From: Diplonema papillatum
Lineage: Eukaryota; Euglenozoa; Diplonemea; Diplonemida; Diplonemidae
Assembly: GCA_030068145.1 (NCBI GenBank)
Contig: JAPJBO010000913.1
Location: 27,155 to 91,154, forward strand
Direction: 5' to 3'
DNA: 64,000 bases
The position numbers and the translations under genes are program-made. Positions 22,201 through 33,209 of the stretch are shown in pieces; the first letter of the stretch is position 1, and each line of letters starts with the position of its first letter. The notes under the pieces were generated by a model. That model was not told the origin of the DNA. It searched no databases and was given only the letters and a program-made list of their open reading frames with translations.

Positions 22201-24849
22201 TACCCTTTTCACTTTTTACCAGCGCACCGTGTATCATACTATCGACGATACCAAGAAGAAAACCTTTTAGCCGATTGTCTCAGATACTTCAAAACTCCAG
22301 ACCTATTCAAGCGAATTTCCTACTACTCTAATGAAATCAGTCCAACGATTGGCTTGTGCGCACTAGCAGAGCTCAGGCTACTATTCTTTGCCCTGTCAAT
22401 AGCAAGATTCACACACCCCGCAGGCTGTCCGCCTGTTGTGAGCGAACTGCTCAGCAGCCCTGACATCGACGTTGATGCAAAGCACCCGTTCGCCGGGAGC
22501 ACCGCGCTGCACTTCGCCGCCGAGATGGGCCGCGGGGCGGTCGTTTCCGCTTTGTGCAAAGCCGGCGCGAGCGCGCGGGCGACGAAGAAGACGGGCGGGA
22601 CGGCCCTCCACTCGGCGGCGGACCTGCTCAACGGCGACGCGACGCCGCTGTACCCTTTTCACTTTTTACTAGCGCACCGTGTATCATATTACCTACGATA
22701 CCAAGAAGGAAACCTTTTAGCCGATTGTCTCAGATACTTCAAAACTCCAGACCTTTTCAAGCGAATTTCCTACTACTCTAATGAAATCAGTCCAACGATT
22801 TGCTTGTGCGCACTAGCAGAGCTCAGGCTACTAAGATTCACACACCCCGCAGGCTGTCTGCCTGTTGTGAGCGAACTGCTCAGCAGCCCCGACATCGACG
22901 TTGATGCGAAGCACCCGTTCGCCGGGAGCACCGCGCTGCACTTCGCCGCCGAGATGGGCCGCGGGGCGGTCGTTTCCGCTTTGTGCAAAGCCGGCGCGAG
23001 CGCGCGGGCGACGAAGAAGACGGGCGGGACGGCCCTCCACTCGGCGGCGGACGCAAACCGAACGGGCGCCGCGCGGGCCCTCGTCGGCGACTGCGGCAGC
23101 GACGTGGACGCGCTGCTCAACGGCGACACGACGCCGCTGTACCTGGCCGCGCAGCGTGGGTTCGCGGAGATGGTGACGCTGCTGGCGGCGGAGGGTGCAA
23201 CCCTCGACTTCATCATGCCCACCGGCCCGCGCTCCACGGCGCTGGCCACCGTCGGCGGCGGCGCAGTCCCCGGGCAGTTCTACGCGGCGAAAAACGAGGA
23301 AGCCGGCAACGGGGCCACCGCACTGCACGCCGCCGCCGAAAACGGGCACCTGCCGGCCGTCGCGGCGCTGCTGGACGCGGGCGCGAGGCAACTCGCCTGC
23401 ATGCAGGGCGCTACGCCGGTCCTCATCGCCTTGCAGTACGGGCACCCAGCCATCGCACTCAAACTCCTCGAAGCCGGTGCATCGATGCCCGATGCGGCGA
23501 CCCCCCACGATGGGTCCTACCCTCTGTTCGAAGCCGTCTCGCGGGGCTACCGAGACGTGGTGGACGCCCTCCTCCTCCTGCGGGTTGACGTCGACAGGAA
23601 GACTGCCAGCGGGCACTCTCCGCTGACGGTCGCACTCGCCCGTGGCGACGCGGAGCTGGCCTCAGCTCTGCTCCGGCACGGCGCGGCCGCGGCCGCGGGC
23701 CCGGCGCTGCTGCGGGTCGCGATCGAGGGTGGGTCGAAGGACTGCGTCGCGGTCATCCTCGGGATGTCCGATCCAGCAACCCTGCATACACCCGGCGTCG
23801 ATGGGCTCGCGCCGGTGCACCACGCTGCGCTCGGGGGGCGCGTCGGCGTCGTAGAGCTGCTGCTGCGGCGCGGGGCGGACGTCGACGGCAAGACGGCGGG
23901 GTCGAAGGAGACGCCGCTGATCCTCGCGGCCGACAAAGGGTTCGTGGACGTGTGCCGGTTGCTCCTGGCGGGCGGCGCGGCGGCGGACCAGCAGTCCGGG
24001 CGGGCCGCGAAGTGGCGCAACGCGCTGCACGCGGCGGCGGCCGGCGGGCACTCACGGGTCGTCGCGCTGCTCGTCGAACACGGCGCCCGGGTCGACTACC
24101 CGATGCTGAAAACGCGTAAAACGGCCCTCCACCTCGCTGTGGAGCACCGCCGGCTCCACGCCGCGAAAGCGCTGGTAAAGGCCGGCGCGTCCACGCGGGC
24201 TTTGACCGCTGACGGAAGCACTGTCCTGCACGCGCTGTACACCTGCCCTGCTCGTTCTTCGTATTCGTCAGAGGAGGAGGAGCTTGGGTTCCTGCGCATG
24301 TTCCTCTCCGACGCCCCGGCGATCGAGCAGAAGGCGAAGGCCGCGCTCGAGGCCGCGGACCAGCGGGGCGACACCCCGCTGTTCCTCGCGCTGCGGTGCC
24401 GGGCGGCGCCGGCGGCCGTCAAGTACCTCGTCGAGGCGCTGCCGGCGGCCGCCGCGTTCGTGGCGCCGCGCACGGGCTACGGCGCTGCACACGCGGTCCT
24501 CGCTGCCAGCCCGCCGCGCCCGGACACGCGCGCCCTCCTGCAGTACCTGTTCGACAGGGGCGCGTCGGTCGGAAGGGCCGCCGACACGGCGTCGACTCCG
24601 GTCATGATGGCCGCCGCTGCCGGCCGCGCGGAGCTGATTCCGTACCTGCTGTCGGTGGGGTCCCCCGTCAGCAACGCGGTTACCACGGCGCTGCATGTGG
24701 CTGTCGAGCATTCGAAGGGTGAGGCGGTCGCTGCGTTGCTGAAGGCAGGCGTCGACATCAACATGGCGGATGCCGCCGGCAAACGGGTCGACTACCAGGC
24801 CAGGACTCTCCTCCGACCGTCCAGTACAATGCGCGCGGACGAGTTGTGA
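19233..24849 (+). CDS. Ankyrin-repeat protein
   Basis: Exon 1 is 19233-19833 and exon 2 is 22853-24849, joined in phase 1 (donor G|GTGCGC, acceptor CCCCGCAG|GC) to give 865 residues. The join restores an ankyrin unit: PLMMAATS then GCLPVVSELLSS. About 15-18 ankyrin units follow, with typical TPLHLAA / LL..GA..N cores, e.g. TALHAAATTCQAEVARILLA in exon 1 and APVHHAALGGRVGVVELLLR in exon 2. The N-terminus (MLAVGLACLAVSA) could be a signal or anchor segment. No catalytic domain is attached, so a protein-binding scaffold is all that can be inferred. Two upstream copies of the exon 2 start (21919-22650) are open in the same frame. A longer product through them is possible, but it would need a different acceptor. 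The intron holds R5 and three R2 elements. Confidence 0.8.
19868..20072 (-). repeat. R5 dispersed repeat in the ankyrin intron
   Basis: Reverse complement of the R5 text at 5841-5996 and 54715-54872, including CTACCGATTTCCCAAACTAA, which only the 54.7 kb copy shares. Confidence 0.75.
20094..20690 (+). mobile_element. Three head-to-tail R2 elements
   Basis: GTAGGAAATGCTTGAGTAGA (20112), GTAGGAAATACTTGAAGAGA (about 20310) and a third start near 20565 each begin a unit. The first two end in GCACAAGGCAGTCCCTCGAG followed by an A/T-rich TATTTTTTTGC or TATTTTGTATC junction. The third is degenerate and loses its right end. All share CACAGGTAAATC.G.GTTTAG and AGACCCACTTTGTAGTTG. Confidence 0.75.
21910..22852 (+). 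repeat. Tandem partial duplications of the ankyrin exon 2 start
   Basis: Two copies of the exon start (CCTGTTGTGAGCGAACTGCT at 21919 and 22432) precede the intact one at 22861. Each is followed by about 230 bp of intron-like sequence (from CCCTTTTCACTTTTTA to the next CACACCCCGCAG). Copy 1 has lost its acceptor (CCGCGGG for CCGCAGG), copy 2 keeps CAG but lacks about 66 bp of coding sequence. The whole stretch is open in frame. Confidence 0.85.
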
Positions 24850-25470
24850 CGTTGAGGTGCAGCTCGCACTCATTCCAGTTGTGGCTGCCCGTGCCAAATA
24901 ACGTGACCAGCGGTCGCTGCATTGCTGAAGGCAGGCGTCGACAGTGACGGAAAAAGGGTCGACTACCAGTACCAGGCCAGGCTTCTCCTCCAACCGTCCC
25001 AGCACAATGCGTGCGGATGTGGAGTTGAGGTGCAACTTGCACTTACCCCAGTTGTTGCTGCCCAGGTGTCAACAAGGTGACCAGCAGGGCGAGACCCCGC
25101 TCCTGCTTGCGCTGCGGTGCCGGGCGGCGCCGGCGGCCGTCAAGTACCTCGTCGAGGCGCTGCCGGCGGCCGCCGCGTTCGCGGCGCCGCGCACGGGCTA
25201 CGGCGCTGCACACGCGGTCCTCGCTGCCAGCCCGCCGCGCCCGGACACGCGCGCCCTCCTGCAGTACCTGTTCGACAGGGGCGCGTCGGTCGGGAGGGCT
25301 CCGGTCATGATGGCCGCCGCTGCCGGCCGCGCGGAGCTGATTCCGTACCTGCTGTCGGGTGGGGTCCCCCGTCAGCAACGCTGTTACCACGTCGCTGCAT
25401 GTGGCCGTCGAGCATTCGAAGGGTGAGGCGGCCGCTGCGTTGCTGACGGGGGGCGGACCCCGCACGAGTC
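24850..25470 (+). pseudogene. Degenerate tandem copy of the ankyrin gene 3' end
   Basis: 25085-25440 repeats 24361-24740 (GCTGCGGTGCCGGGCGGCGC through GTCGAGCATTCGAAGGGTGA) with a deletion after 25294 and an extra base in GTCGGGTGGGGTCC that shifts the frame. A second, shorter copy of 24770-24870 lies at 24925-25040. No start codon or promoter is evident. Confidence 0.85.
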
Positions 25471-25555
25471 TCACCAGCCGGGCAATGGCGAAGGCTCACT
25501 TCCGAAACCAGCTTTATGTGTGGCTGGCCAACTGCGCACCGATACGGTTCCATAA

Positions 25556-25602
25556 GGAATCTCATTGGTCCATTCGTGCGCGTCTTTAATTCGAAGACGT
25601 GA

Positions 25603-25638
<36 letters not shown>

Positions 25639-25705
25639 TCGTTTACCCGCGCTTGACCTGATCTCTCAGCGTTGACATTCAGGGCACTGGCAGAAGTCAC
25701 ATTCC
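25556..25705 (-). pseudogene. LSU rRNA fragment (minus strand)
   Basis: The reverse complement reads ATGTGACTTCTGCCAGTGCC, TCAAGCGCGGGTAAACGACG, GAGTAACTATGACTCTCTTA and GACGCGCACGAATGGACC, the conserved LSU core also present at 40260-40400. It is truncated at both ends and carries small deletions. Confidence 0.8.
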
Positions 25706-26094
25706 ATTCGCCACCGCTGCGATGAAGCGAAATGCTGCGATGCAGCAAAGTGCTGCGTTGTCCTAATGGCAGCGCTCGAACTACTTGTCCACGCTGGGCT
25801 GTGTTGTTCAAATGCTTTCAACGTTTCAACAAACGGTCGAATGCTTACACGTTTGCATCGCTTCATCCCCACAGAGCTCGCTTATCTTTCTTGCCCTCTA
25901 CCTTTGCAGTCTCGAGCCGCTACCTATCAGGATGGCCTCCTTTATCTCTATTGGTGAGCTTCATCAGCCGGTCCCCCCAACGGAAGAAGAAGTGTCCAGC
26001 GCCGCCCGTAAACGCGGAGGCAAAGGCCGCAGAAACATGCAAACCGGCAAGGAAGGGAAGAGTCGCAAAGCGACCGCGCGAAGACGATGTTTCG

Positions 26095-26400
26095 AAGGAG
26101 TGCAAACGCCAGAAGAACGACACGGTACGATCGAAGAGGTAGTCATCCAGTGGATAGTGCAGGCCATCGCTACAGATCTTCTGCATTCCAACCTCAACTA
26201 CAGGCTAGCACAGACTACCGTCGGCTCTCACAGGTTATTGTAGTGACGATGCGGATGATTCGAATGCGTGCAAATGCCAGGAGCACGATACGCTACGATC
26301 GAGAAAGTCGTCACCTGGTGACTAACGCAGGCCACCATAGATATTCTGCATTCTAATCTCACCAATAATAGTCTATCACAGTATATCGGCCGGGAACGGA
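26095..26400 (+). repeat. R7 dispersed repeat, two tandem copies
   Basis: Copies at about 26095-26240 and 26265-26400 share CACG.TACG.TACGATCGA, GTCATC..GTGGATAGTGCAGG or its variant, and TTCTGCATTC. Related sequence lies at 37690-37935 on the opposite strand and, more distantly, at 31985-32090. Confidence 0.65.
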
Positions 26401-26497
26401 CCGGTTCAAACCAAGATTTCCCGTCGCAGACGGCACGCCTCTTTATTACAACCTGCACAGCAAAGAGGCTCGGGGTAGGGGAGGAAACCCGGGAGAG

Positions 26498-29400
26498 ATG
26501 AACTTCGTCCGGCGCAGCCTGCCGCGGCATCGCGGGGGATGCGTCCTCTCGTTCACGCCGCTGCACGTGGTTAGCAGGACGCGGCGGTGGGCGACGGCCG
26601 GCGCGCTGGCCGTGGTGGACCTGCCGGGGGCGGTCGGCAGCTTCGCCGGGATCCAGCAGCTGGTCGGCGTTGCGAGTCTGCGCGACGCGGATGGCGTGCC
26701 GACGGAGAAGACGGTGCTCGACTTCTCGTTTCTGTCCGTCGACTGCGACGGCGATCTGGCCGGCTTCGCCGAGTCTCCGGGGACCAGCGTGGCGCCGAAG
26801 AGGATGTGCTCCTTCACACTGGACAGCCCGCCCGCCGGCGCGCACATTGTGGTGCACCTGCTGCCCCGTTCAGCCGCGTGCGTGGCCTACCACAACCTAC
26901 CCCCCCTGCTCCCTGCAACCGCTGCGCTGCGGGACAGGCGCGGGCAGACGCGTACAGGCACCGTGTGGCCATCGGGGGATGGAGATCTGCACGAAGTGCG
27001 CGCGTGGCGGACCGCCGTCGCCATGACTGTCGAAGCGGTGGTCCCGATCAGGGGCAAGACGCTGGTCCTGGCCGCGGTAGACGCGGTGACGCAGGACCAG
27101 TCGACGGACGGGACCGAGCTGCTGGTCGCTTCGAGCTTCCTCGCGCGCGAGGAGCTGCTGGTGCAGGCCTTCCGCAGCCGCACGCTCCTCCTCTGCGACT
27201 TCTCCCACGAGGCCCGCCTGTCGCTGTCGTGGTGGTACGCCCGGAAGTTCGGCCGAAACAGGGCCGCCGGCATCCTCCTCGCAGGGTTCCTCTCGTACCT
27301 GCGCAGGCACGACGCCGAGGGCCTCTACAACGCCACGGAGACGCAGGTATTCCGACGAGCTTTTTTGTTTGTATAAGCACCTGCGTTGTAGGAAATACTT
27401 GAGGAGGCCGCCAGCTGCAAAAGATCAAACTGTGCTGTAGCCCACACGACACAGGTGAATCTGGGTTCAGTGGCGGGCGTAAGCGTTCAACAAAAAAGAC
27501 CCACTTTGTAGTTGTATTGTTTCACCCCCTCTGGCCTCCTTGGAAGTAAGCACAAGGCAGCCCATCGAGATTTTTGAGGCCCGGGGTCCATTTTCTTGTG
27601 TTCACAATGCATCACGGATTTTCCGAGGGAATCTGCGAGGCTTGACGAATCTACATACAGGGTGTCTGTTCTTCGGGGAAACATTTTGTTTCTTAGCCAC
27701 ATGCAATGTGTGAGGAAACTGAACCGCCCAAGTAGGACCTTCTGATCATGATCATTTGCCAAATTTGCCACCTGAAACCACGTCCAGGATTTGGGCTCAG
27801 GGTAGTGCGGTCAACGAAAACTCTAGTTTCCCTTTTCTACTTTTTCCTACTCTCGCGGTGTACGGTTTTCGTAAGTTGTCCATCGTAAGTTGTTATTCGG
27901 ATTTCTTCATTCCTATTGAACGAATACCGCAGCTGCAATGCAGCAGCAATGCCTGACTGCAATGTCCTACTGCAATGCCCAACACTGAGGATAGCCGATA
28001 GAGATTCTTGCTGGGACTAAATTCGTCGTTCAAATATTTGCTAGCAAACAAAGAACGATAATGTACGTAAAAAAGTGTGAGCAAAGATGTAGAAAACACA
28101 GCCGCAAAGACCACCCAACAGACGAACAAGCAGGTACCAGCCATGCCCACGCCCAAGGAAAGAACCCTAACCCGCCTTGACTGTCGACCGCAGGCACACA
28201 ACACGCATCCTTAAAACTCGAACCAGTCTAAAATTAGTAGTTGGCGGCCTGAAGCAGTTGAGTTCGGCTGGTGCGCACAAACAAACGTTTTCATCGAAGA
28301 CGACTTGATGCTAGCATCAAACATGAGAGGCAGCGTCCTGCCCAAACATTCTCCAATGATAACTTGGGGGCTTCACAAGGTTTCACAGCATCACCCGAAA
28401 CGAGCAGCACCCTCTCACTTTTCTCAACCCTCTCAACCCCCCTCCTTACCCAAGCCTACGGTCAACCGGAGACTTTAAAAACCGACCTTCTATTCCGCTA
28501 GATAAGTTTACCCCCCCACGCAGGCGCTGCTCCACCTGGTCAGCCACGCTAAGTTCAAGAGTAAAAAGAGTGAAAGAGTACATACAGTAGTGAGTAGAGA
28601 AGAGAACGAGTGTAAAAGAATGGAGGTAGCACGGACTACCAGACCAGCGGAGGCCACCGCAAAATGATTTCTTACCTTTTCCTTATCCCTCAAAAACCAC
28701 ATAGCCCTTTCTTGCTCTAAGAGAACCCATTCATGAACGGTCACACGGAGACCCTAAAACCCCGGAATTTCAAGCGAACTTTAACTCTAAAAACCAGCAC
28801 CAATAACAACGACCCACGCAGGCGCTGCTCCACCTGGTCAGCCACGCTATGTTCAGGAGTGAAAGAGTGAAAGAGTACCCACAGTAGTGAGTAGAGAAGA
28901 GAACGACTGCAAAATAATGGAGGTACCGCAAAAAGATTTCTTACCTCTTCCTTATCCCTCAAAAACCAGCACCAATAACAACGACCCACGCAGGCGCTGC
29001 TCCACCTGGTCAGCCACGCTATGTTCACGACGTCGGGGCCGATCACTCTGCAGCAGTTCCTCACCGCCCAGCCCCACCTGGGCGACCCGAACGTCCTCGA
29101 GGAGTACTACACCCCCGACCTGCTCGCCTCGCGGCAAAGCCGCATCGCCTTCCAACCACCCAACAAGCGCGATTTCGAAGGCGCCTCCTACCCCACTGCA
29201 GTGCAGCAAGCCCTCGACGAAGACGCGCCGATCCTCGTCCAGGAGGGCCAGATGGGCCCTGACCCAGGCAACGCGTCGAGGAGGGGCTCGTACGAAGCGA
29301 TGCCGTTCAAGGCCACCGCGAGGCTGCGCCCCGGGCAGGAGGACATGTACGTCGACTCCCGCGCCACGCCGCACACCAACATCCGCCACGACTGGGGCCC

Positions 29401-29521
29401 GGCCCCGGCCTTCGCGGACGACAAGCAGATATCCGAGCCGTGGCGGCAGCGGCACCAGAAGCCGTCGTACGGGCAACAAGTCCGCGAGTTGGAAGCCCAG
29501 GTCGGTCCGGGCGTGAACTAA
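26498..29521 (+). CDS. Two-exon protein, family not recognised
   Basis: Exon 1 (26498-27346) joins exon 2 (28994-29521) in phase 0 (donor CAG|GTATTC, acceptor CACGCAG|GCGCTG), giving 458 residues. The join YNATETQ-ALLHLVSHAMFT is in frame and both sides share the GC-rich codon use of the window. The Arg-rich start (MNFVRRSLPRHRGG) could be a mitochondrial presequence. Residues 40-240 look like a mixed alpha/beta globular domain, followed by a helical stretch (SWWYARKFGRNRAAGILLAG). The exon 2 product is polar with no hydrophobic segment. I do not recognise a domain. The intron is filled with R2, R6 and R1 elements and contains two extra copies of the exon 2 acceptor. The tail of the gene is repeated downstream to about 31700. 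Confidence 0.72.
27371..27577 (+). mobile_element. R2-family MITE in the intron of the 26.5 kb gene
   Basis: Starts GTATAAGCACCTGCGTTGTA, enters the terminal repeat GGAAATACTTGAGGAGGCCG and ends at CAAGGCAGCCCATCGAGATT. It begins 24 bp after the exon, so the 5' splice site is not part of the element. Confidence 0.78.
27765..27835 (-). repeat. R6 dispersed repeat
   Basis: Reverse complement of 3905-3975 with few changes (GAAACCACGTCCAGGATTTG, then CAACGAAAACTCTAGTTTCC). Confidence 0.7.
28365..28523 (+). mobile_element. R1-family element ending at a duplicated acceptor
   Basis: Matches 7225-7397 (CATCACCCGAAACGAGC, CTCTCACTTTTCTCAACCC, GGTCAACCGGAGACTTTAAA). It ends in CCCACGCAG followed by GCGCTGCTCCACCTGGTCAG, a copy of the start of exon 2 of the surrounding gene. 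Confidence 0.75.
28680..28993 (+). mobile_element. R1-family element plus tandem acceptor/exon-start copies
   Basis: CATAGCCCTTTCTTGCTC, CGGAGACCCTAAAACCCCGG and CAAGCGAACTTTAACTCTAA match 4235-4330. The phrase CAATAACAACGACCCACGCAG followed by GCGCTGCTCCACCTGGTCAG occurs at about 28816 and again at 28994, where the genuine exon starts. Confidence 0.75.
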
Positions 29522-31700
29522 GGCCGTCCGGAGTAAGCCGAACGACGGGCTGCCGAACATCTCGCCACCGACCAAGTGTGGCGAAGCTTGGTGCAGACTT
29601 CGCGCAACATCGGGGTGTACGACTACACCAGCATCATGCTATTGTCAGCAGTCGTCGTAACTTGTCGTCCATCGTAACAAAGGGGGTCATCGAAAAAGCT
29701 GTCGAAGGCTTATTTGACGATTTGTTGCCACCATTGCTTTCTTTTACAACGGCGTTCCAGCACGCATCCTGTGCCCAGCTGCGTTTCGAATGCGGGTGAC
29801 AAACAAATCTAACCGTCGCACGCGCGAGTTGGAAGCCCACGTCGGCCCGGGCGTGAACAAAGGCCGTCCGGAGTAAGCCGAACGACGGGCTGCCGAACAT
29901 CCCAGAACCAAGTGTGGCGAAGCTTGGTGCAGACTTCGCGCAACATCGGGGTGTACGACTACACCAGCATCATGCTATTGTCAGCAGTCGTCGTAACTTG
30001 TCGTCCATCGTAACAAAGGGGTCATCGAAAAAGCTGTCGAAGGCTTATTTGACGATTTGTTGCCACCATTGCTTTCTTTTACAACGGCGTTCCAGCACGC
30101 ATCCTGTGCCCAGCTGCGTTTCGAATGCGGGTGACAAACAAATCTAACCGTCGCACGCGCGAGTTGGAAGCCCACGTCGGCCCGGGCGTGAACAAAGGCC
30201 GTCCGGAGTAAGCCGAACGACGGGCTGCCGAACATCCCAGAACCAAGTGTGGCGAAGCTTGGTGCAGACTTCGCGCAACATCGGGGTGTACGACTACACC
30301 AGCACCATGCTATTGTCAGCAGTCGTCGTAACTTGTCGTCCATCGTAACAAAGGAGGTCATCCAAAAAAGCTGTCGAAGGCTTATTTGACGGCGATGTTG
30401 CCACCATTGCTTTCTTTTACAACGGGCGTTCCAGCACGTATGCTGTGCCCAGCTGCGTTTCGAACGCGGGTGACAAACAAATATAAATATCCGTCGCACG
30501 GGCAGCTAGTTCGCGAGTTGGAAGCCCACGTCGGCCCGGGCGTGAACAAAGGCCGTCCGGAGTAAGCCGAACGACGGGCTGCCGAACATCCCAGAACCAA
30601 GTGTGGCGAAGTTTGGTAGAGACTTCGCGCTACATCGGGGTGTACGACTACACCAGCACCATGCTATTGTCAGCAGTCGTCGTAACTTGTCGTCCATCGT
30701 AACAAAGGAGGTCATCCAAAAAAGCTGTCGAAGGCTTATTTGACGGCGATGTTGCCACCATTGCTTTCTTTTACAACGGGCGTTCCAGCACGTATGCTGT
30801 GCCCAGCTGCGTTTCGAACGCGGGTGACAAACAAATATAACCGTCGCACGGGCAGCTGATTCGCGAGTTGGAAGCCCACGTCGGCCCGGGCGTGAACAAA
30901 GGCCGTCCGGAGTAAGCCGAACGACGGGCTGCCGAACATCCCAGAACCAAGTGTGGCGAAGTTTGGTAGAGACTTCGCGCACCATCGGGGTGCGGACATC
31001 CCAAGCAGTCGTCGTAACTTGTCGTCCATCGTAACGACGGAGGTCATCGAAAAAGCTGCCGAAGGCTTTTCCGACGGTGACATTGCCACCATTGCTTTCT
31101 TTTAGCGTTTATTGTGGTTTAGAGGTTCGGTGTTTTAGGGTCTCCGGTTGACCATTGAGGCTGTGAGGCGGGTGGTATGTGGGTAGTAGGTATGCTTAAA
31201 TACGGCTAGCCATGTTTGTAAGTGTTGCGACCGACACCAAGAAGAAATTCGCTTTGAATTTAGTCTTTTACAACGGGTGTTCAGCACGTATGCTGCGCCC
31301 AGGCGCGTAACGAACGCGGGCGACAAACAAATGCAGCCGTCGCCCAGGCAGCTAATTCGCGAGTTGTAAGCCGAGGCTGGCGCCGGGCGTAAACAAAGGC
31401 GTCCGGAGAAACCGAGCAACGGCTGTCGAACCTTTCGGAACGCTTGGTAGGGGGACAGCACCTACGTTCGCAGGACGACAAAAAACCGTGAAGATTTCCG
31501 CAAGTTGGCACGCGCGTAAGCGAAGGCCGTCCGGAGTAAGCCGACGAACTGGGGCTGCCGAACATCCTGGAACGAAGGTGCGGTGAAGCTTGGTGGGGAC
31601 AGCACCTGCGTTCAGGGCGACAAACAGGTTCGGCGGCAGCAGTTTTACCCCAGCGAATCCGAGTTGTAAGTCCTTGTTGGCCTGCACGAGTAGACAAAGG
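29522..31700 (+). repeat. Tandem copies of the 3' end of the 26.5 kb gene
   Basis: The phrase GCGAGTTGGAAGCCCA, last coding bases of the gene, recurs at 29824, 30159, 30513 and 30863 (spacings 340, 335, 354 and 350 from 29484), then as GCGAGTTGTAAGCC at 31359 and more weakly near 31500. Units carry GGCCGTCCGGAGTAAGCCGA, GTCGTCGTAACTTGTCGTCC and ATTGCTTTCTTTTACAACGG. The stop GTGAACTAA became GTGAACAAA in the copies. Divergence increases to the right. Confidence 0.92.
31105..31263 (-). mobile_element. R1-family insertion with 7-bp target-site duplication
   Basis: Reverse complement of 51585-51755 (GTCGGTCGCAACACTTACAA, CATGGCTAGCC, GGTCAACCGGAGACCCTAAA). TCTTTTA flanks it at 31098-31104 and 31264-31270. 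Sister repeat units nearby read CTTTCTTTTACAACGG uninterrupted, giving the empty site. Confidence 0.85.
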
Positions 31701-31984
31701 CTCTCCGAAGTAGCAGCTACAACGGAACACACAGGGGGGGCATCCACCCCCTTCAGCAAACGAAGCGCGCCAACGTGGTGCTGGTACTTCCGAAAGCAGC
31801 TGAGGGCGCAGTGCGAAACCTGGTCTCGAGAGCGAAGATGAAGAAGCGACGATCAACCTCGGCAACTCCACAGCAGACAACACGGCCATCGCCCAGGCGA
31901 CGCAAGGAAGCAACTATCGACGCGCAACCGATGAACCTGGACGAGCAATCGAAGGAGAAGCGAAGCATCAAGCGCGCAAGACAA

Positions 31985-32409
31985 GCTGAAAAGGAGAAAT
32001 CATGACACATCACGTGCGAAGAAATAAACGCGACGCCGGAGATGCATAACAGCATCACCACAGATTCTTTGCATTCTACCCCAAACCATCACCTGCGTTC
32101 ACAGGCGACCAACCAATACGCGAGCCTCGGCAGCAGCGGTCGTATGGGCAGTACATCCTGTAAAATCGTGATCAGGCTCACACTGTGCCATCATGCCCCA
32201 ACGGGCTGATCCTCTCGAGCAGAGGGAAGCCCGCCCTTCGCAACTAGCAACAGCGCAGACTCCGGGCTTTCTTCAGAGCCGACGGCTGCCTATCAAAAAG
32301 CCCGTCCGTTTCTTTCCCCTTCTTTTTCCTTTGGAACCGTATATCACCTGCAGACAATCCGAGGCTGCGTCGGACGGGCCAATGCACACCTTTGGTTGGG
32401 CGCCGAACG
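31985..32409. other. Intergenic; weak R7 similarity, otherwise nothing recognised
   Basis: 31985-32090 shows weak R7 landmarks (CACATCACGTGCG, ATTCTTTGCATTCTA). The rest has no supported gene. Confidence 0.4.
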
Positions 32410-32478
32410 TATCCTGACCTAGTAAAATTCCCCGCGTTGGGTCAAATCAAGCCACATACTCCACGCCGGGTGGTGTCA

Positions 32479-32511
<33 letters not shown>

Positions 32512-32520
32512 ATGTACTCC
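32410..32520 (-). rRNA. SSU (18S) rRNA fragment
   Basis: The reverse complement reads GGAGTACATTCGCAAGGCTG, AAACTTAAAGGAATTGACGG, AATGACACCACCCGGCGTGG, AGTATGTGGCTTGATTTGAC and CCAACGCGGGGAATTTTACT. This is the universally conserved SSU segment holding a common primer site. Only about 110 bp are present, so it is a fragment and not a gene. The AATGACACCACC variant (most eukaryotes have AAGGGCACCACC) and AATTTTAC are unusual and partly recall kinetoplastid SSU. Confidence 0.9.
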
Positions 32521-33209
32521 TATGTATTCCGTGCAGACAACTGAAAAGAAGAGACGCTTGACGTTGCGCAGTATGCAGTATTTCTGGTGGTCAAAAGGCA
32601 CCGTTGAGGCGTGCATTTTTGTCTACGCTTAATGGTACCACGCACTGTTCGACTAAACTGCGTCTCGTGCACTCGCAAGAAGGCTTTTGCGCTCCCAACA
32701 CTCTGAGTCATAACCTTGGCTATCTAAGGTTAACGTGTGCGACACTCCCTTCACTACCCGACTGCTCATCCGGAGACTCTTACCAAAACGTTAGAATACA
32801 ACGCTGCCCTATCAGTTCTAAACACCGAACCGTGGAAAGGCAGGAACCCCAACAATGGACCGCCCGGGTCACGGCCCGGGGGACAGGTATAACCCAGCGA
32901 AGGGACTCGGAGCCCGAGGGGGCATCCAGCAGAGTGACCTGATGATATGCGTACAGAGGACCTCGAGGGCATCGGAGGCATCCGATCGGTAAAGTATCCA
33001 AAGTTAAAGTGCGCGAGTCTACGCTCCCTTCACTACCCGACTGCCCAGCCTCAAAAGTCATCCGGAGACTCTCAAAAACGCCGGACCCTTGCACCTCCAA
33101 GAAAACGCTAGAATACAACGCTGCCCTATCAGTCCCAAGCACCGAACCGTGGAAAGGAAGGAACCCCAACAATGGACCGCCCGGGTCATGGCCCGGGGGA
33201 CAGGTATAA

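Noticed and set aside
32410-32520. Functional SSU rRNA gene
   Set aside because: Only about 110 bp of the molecule is present.
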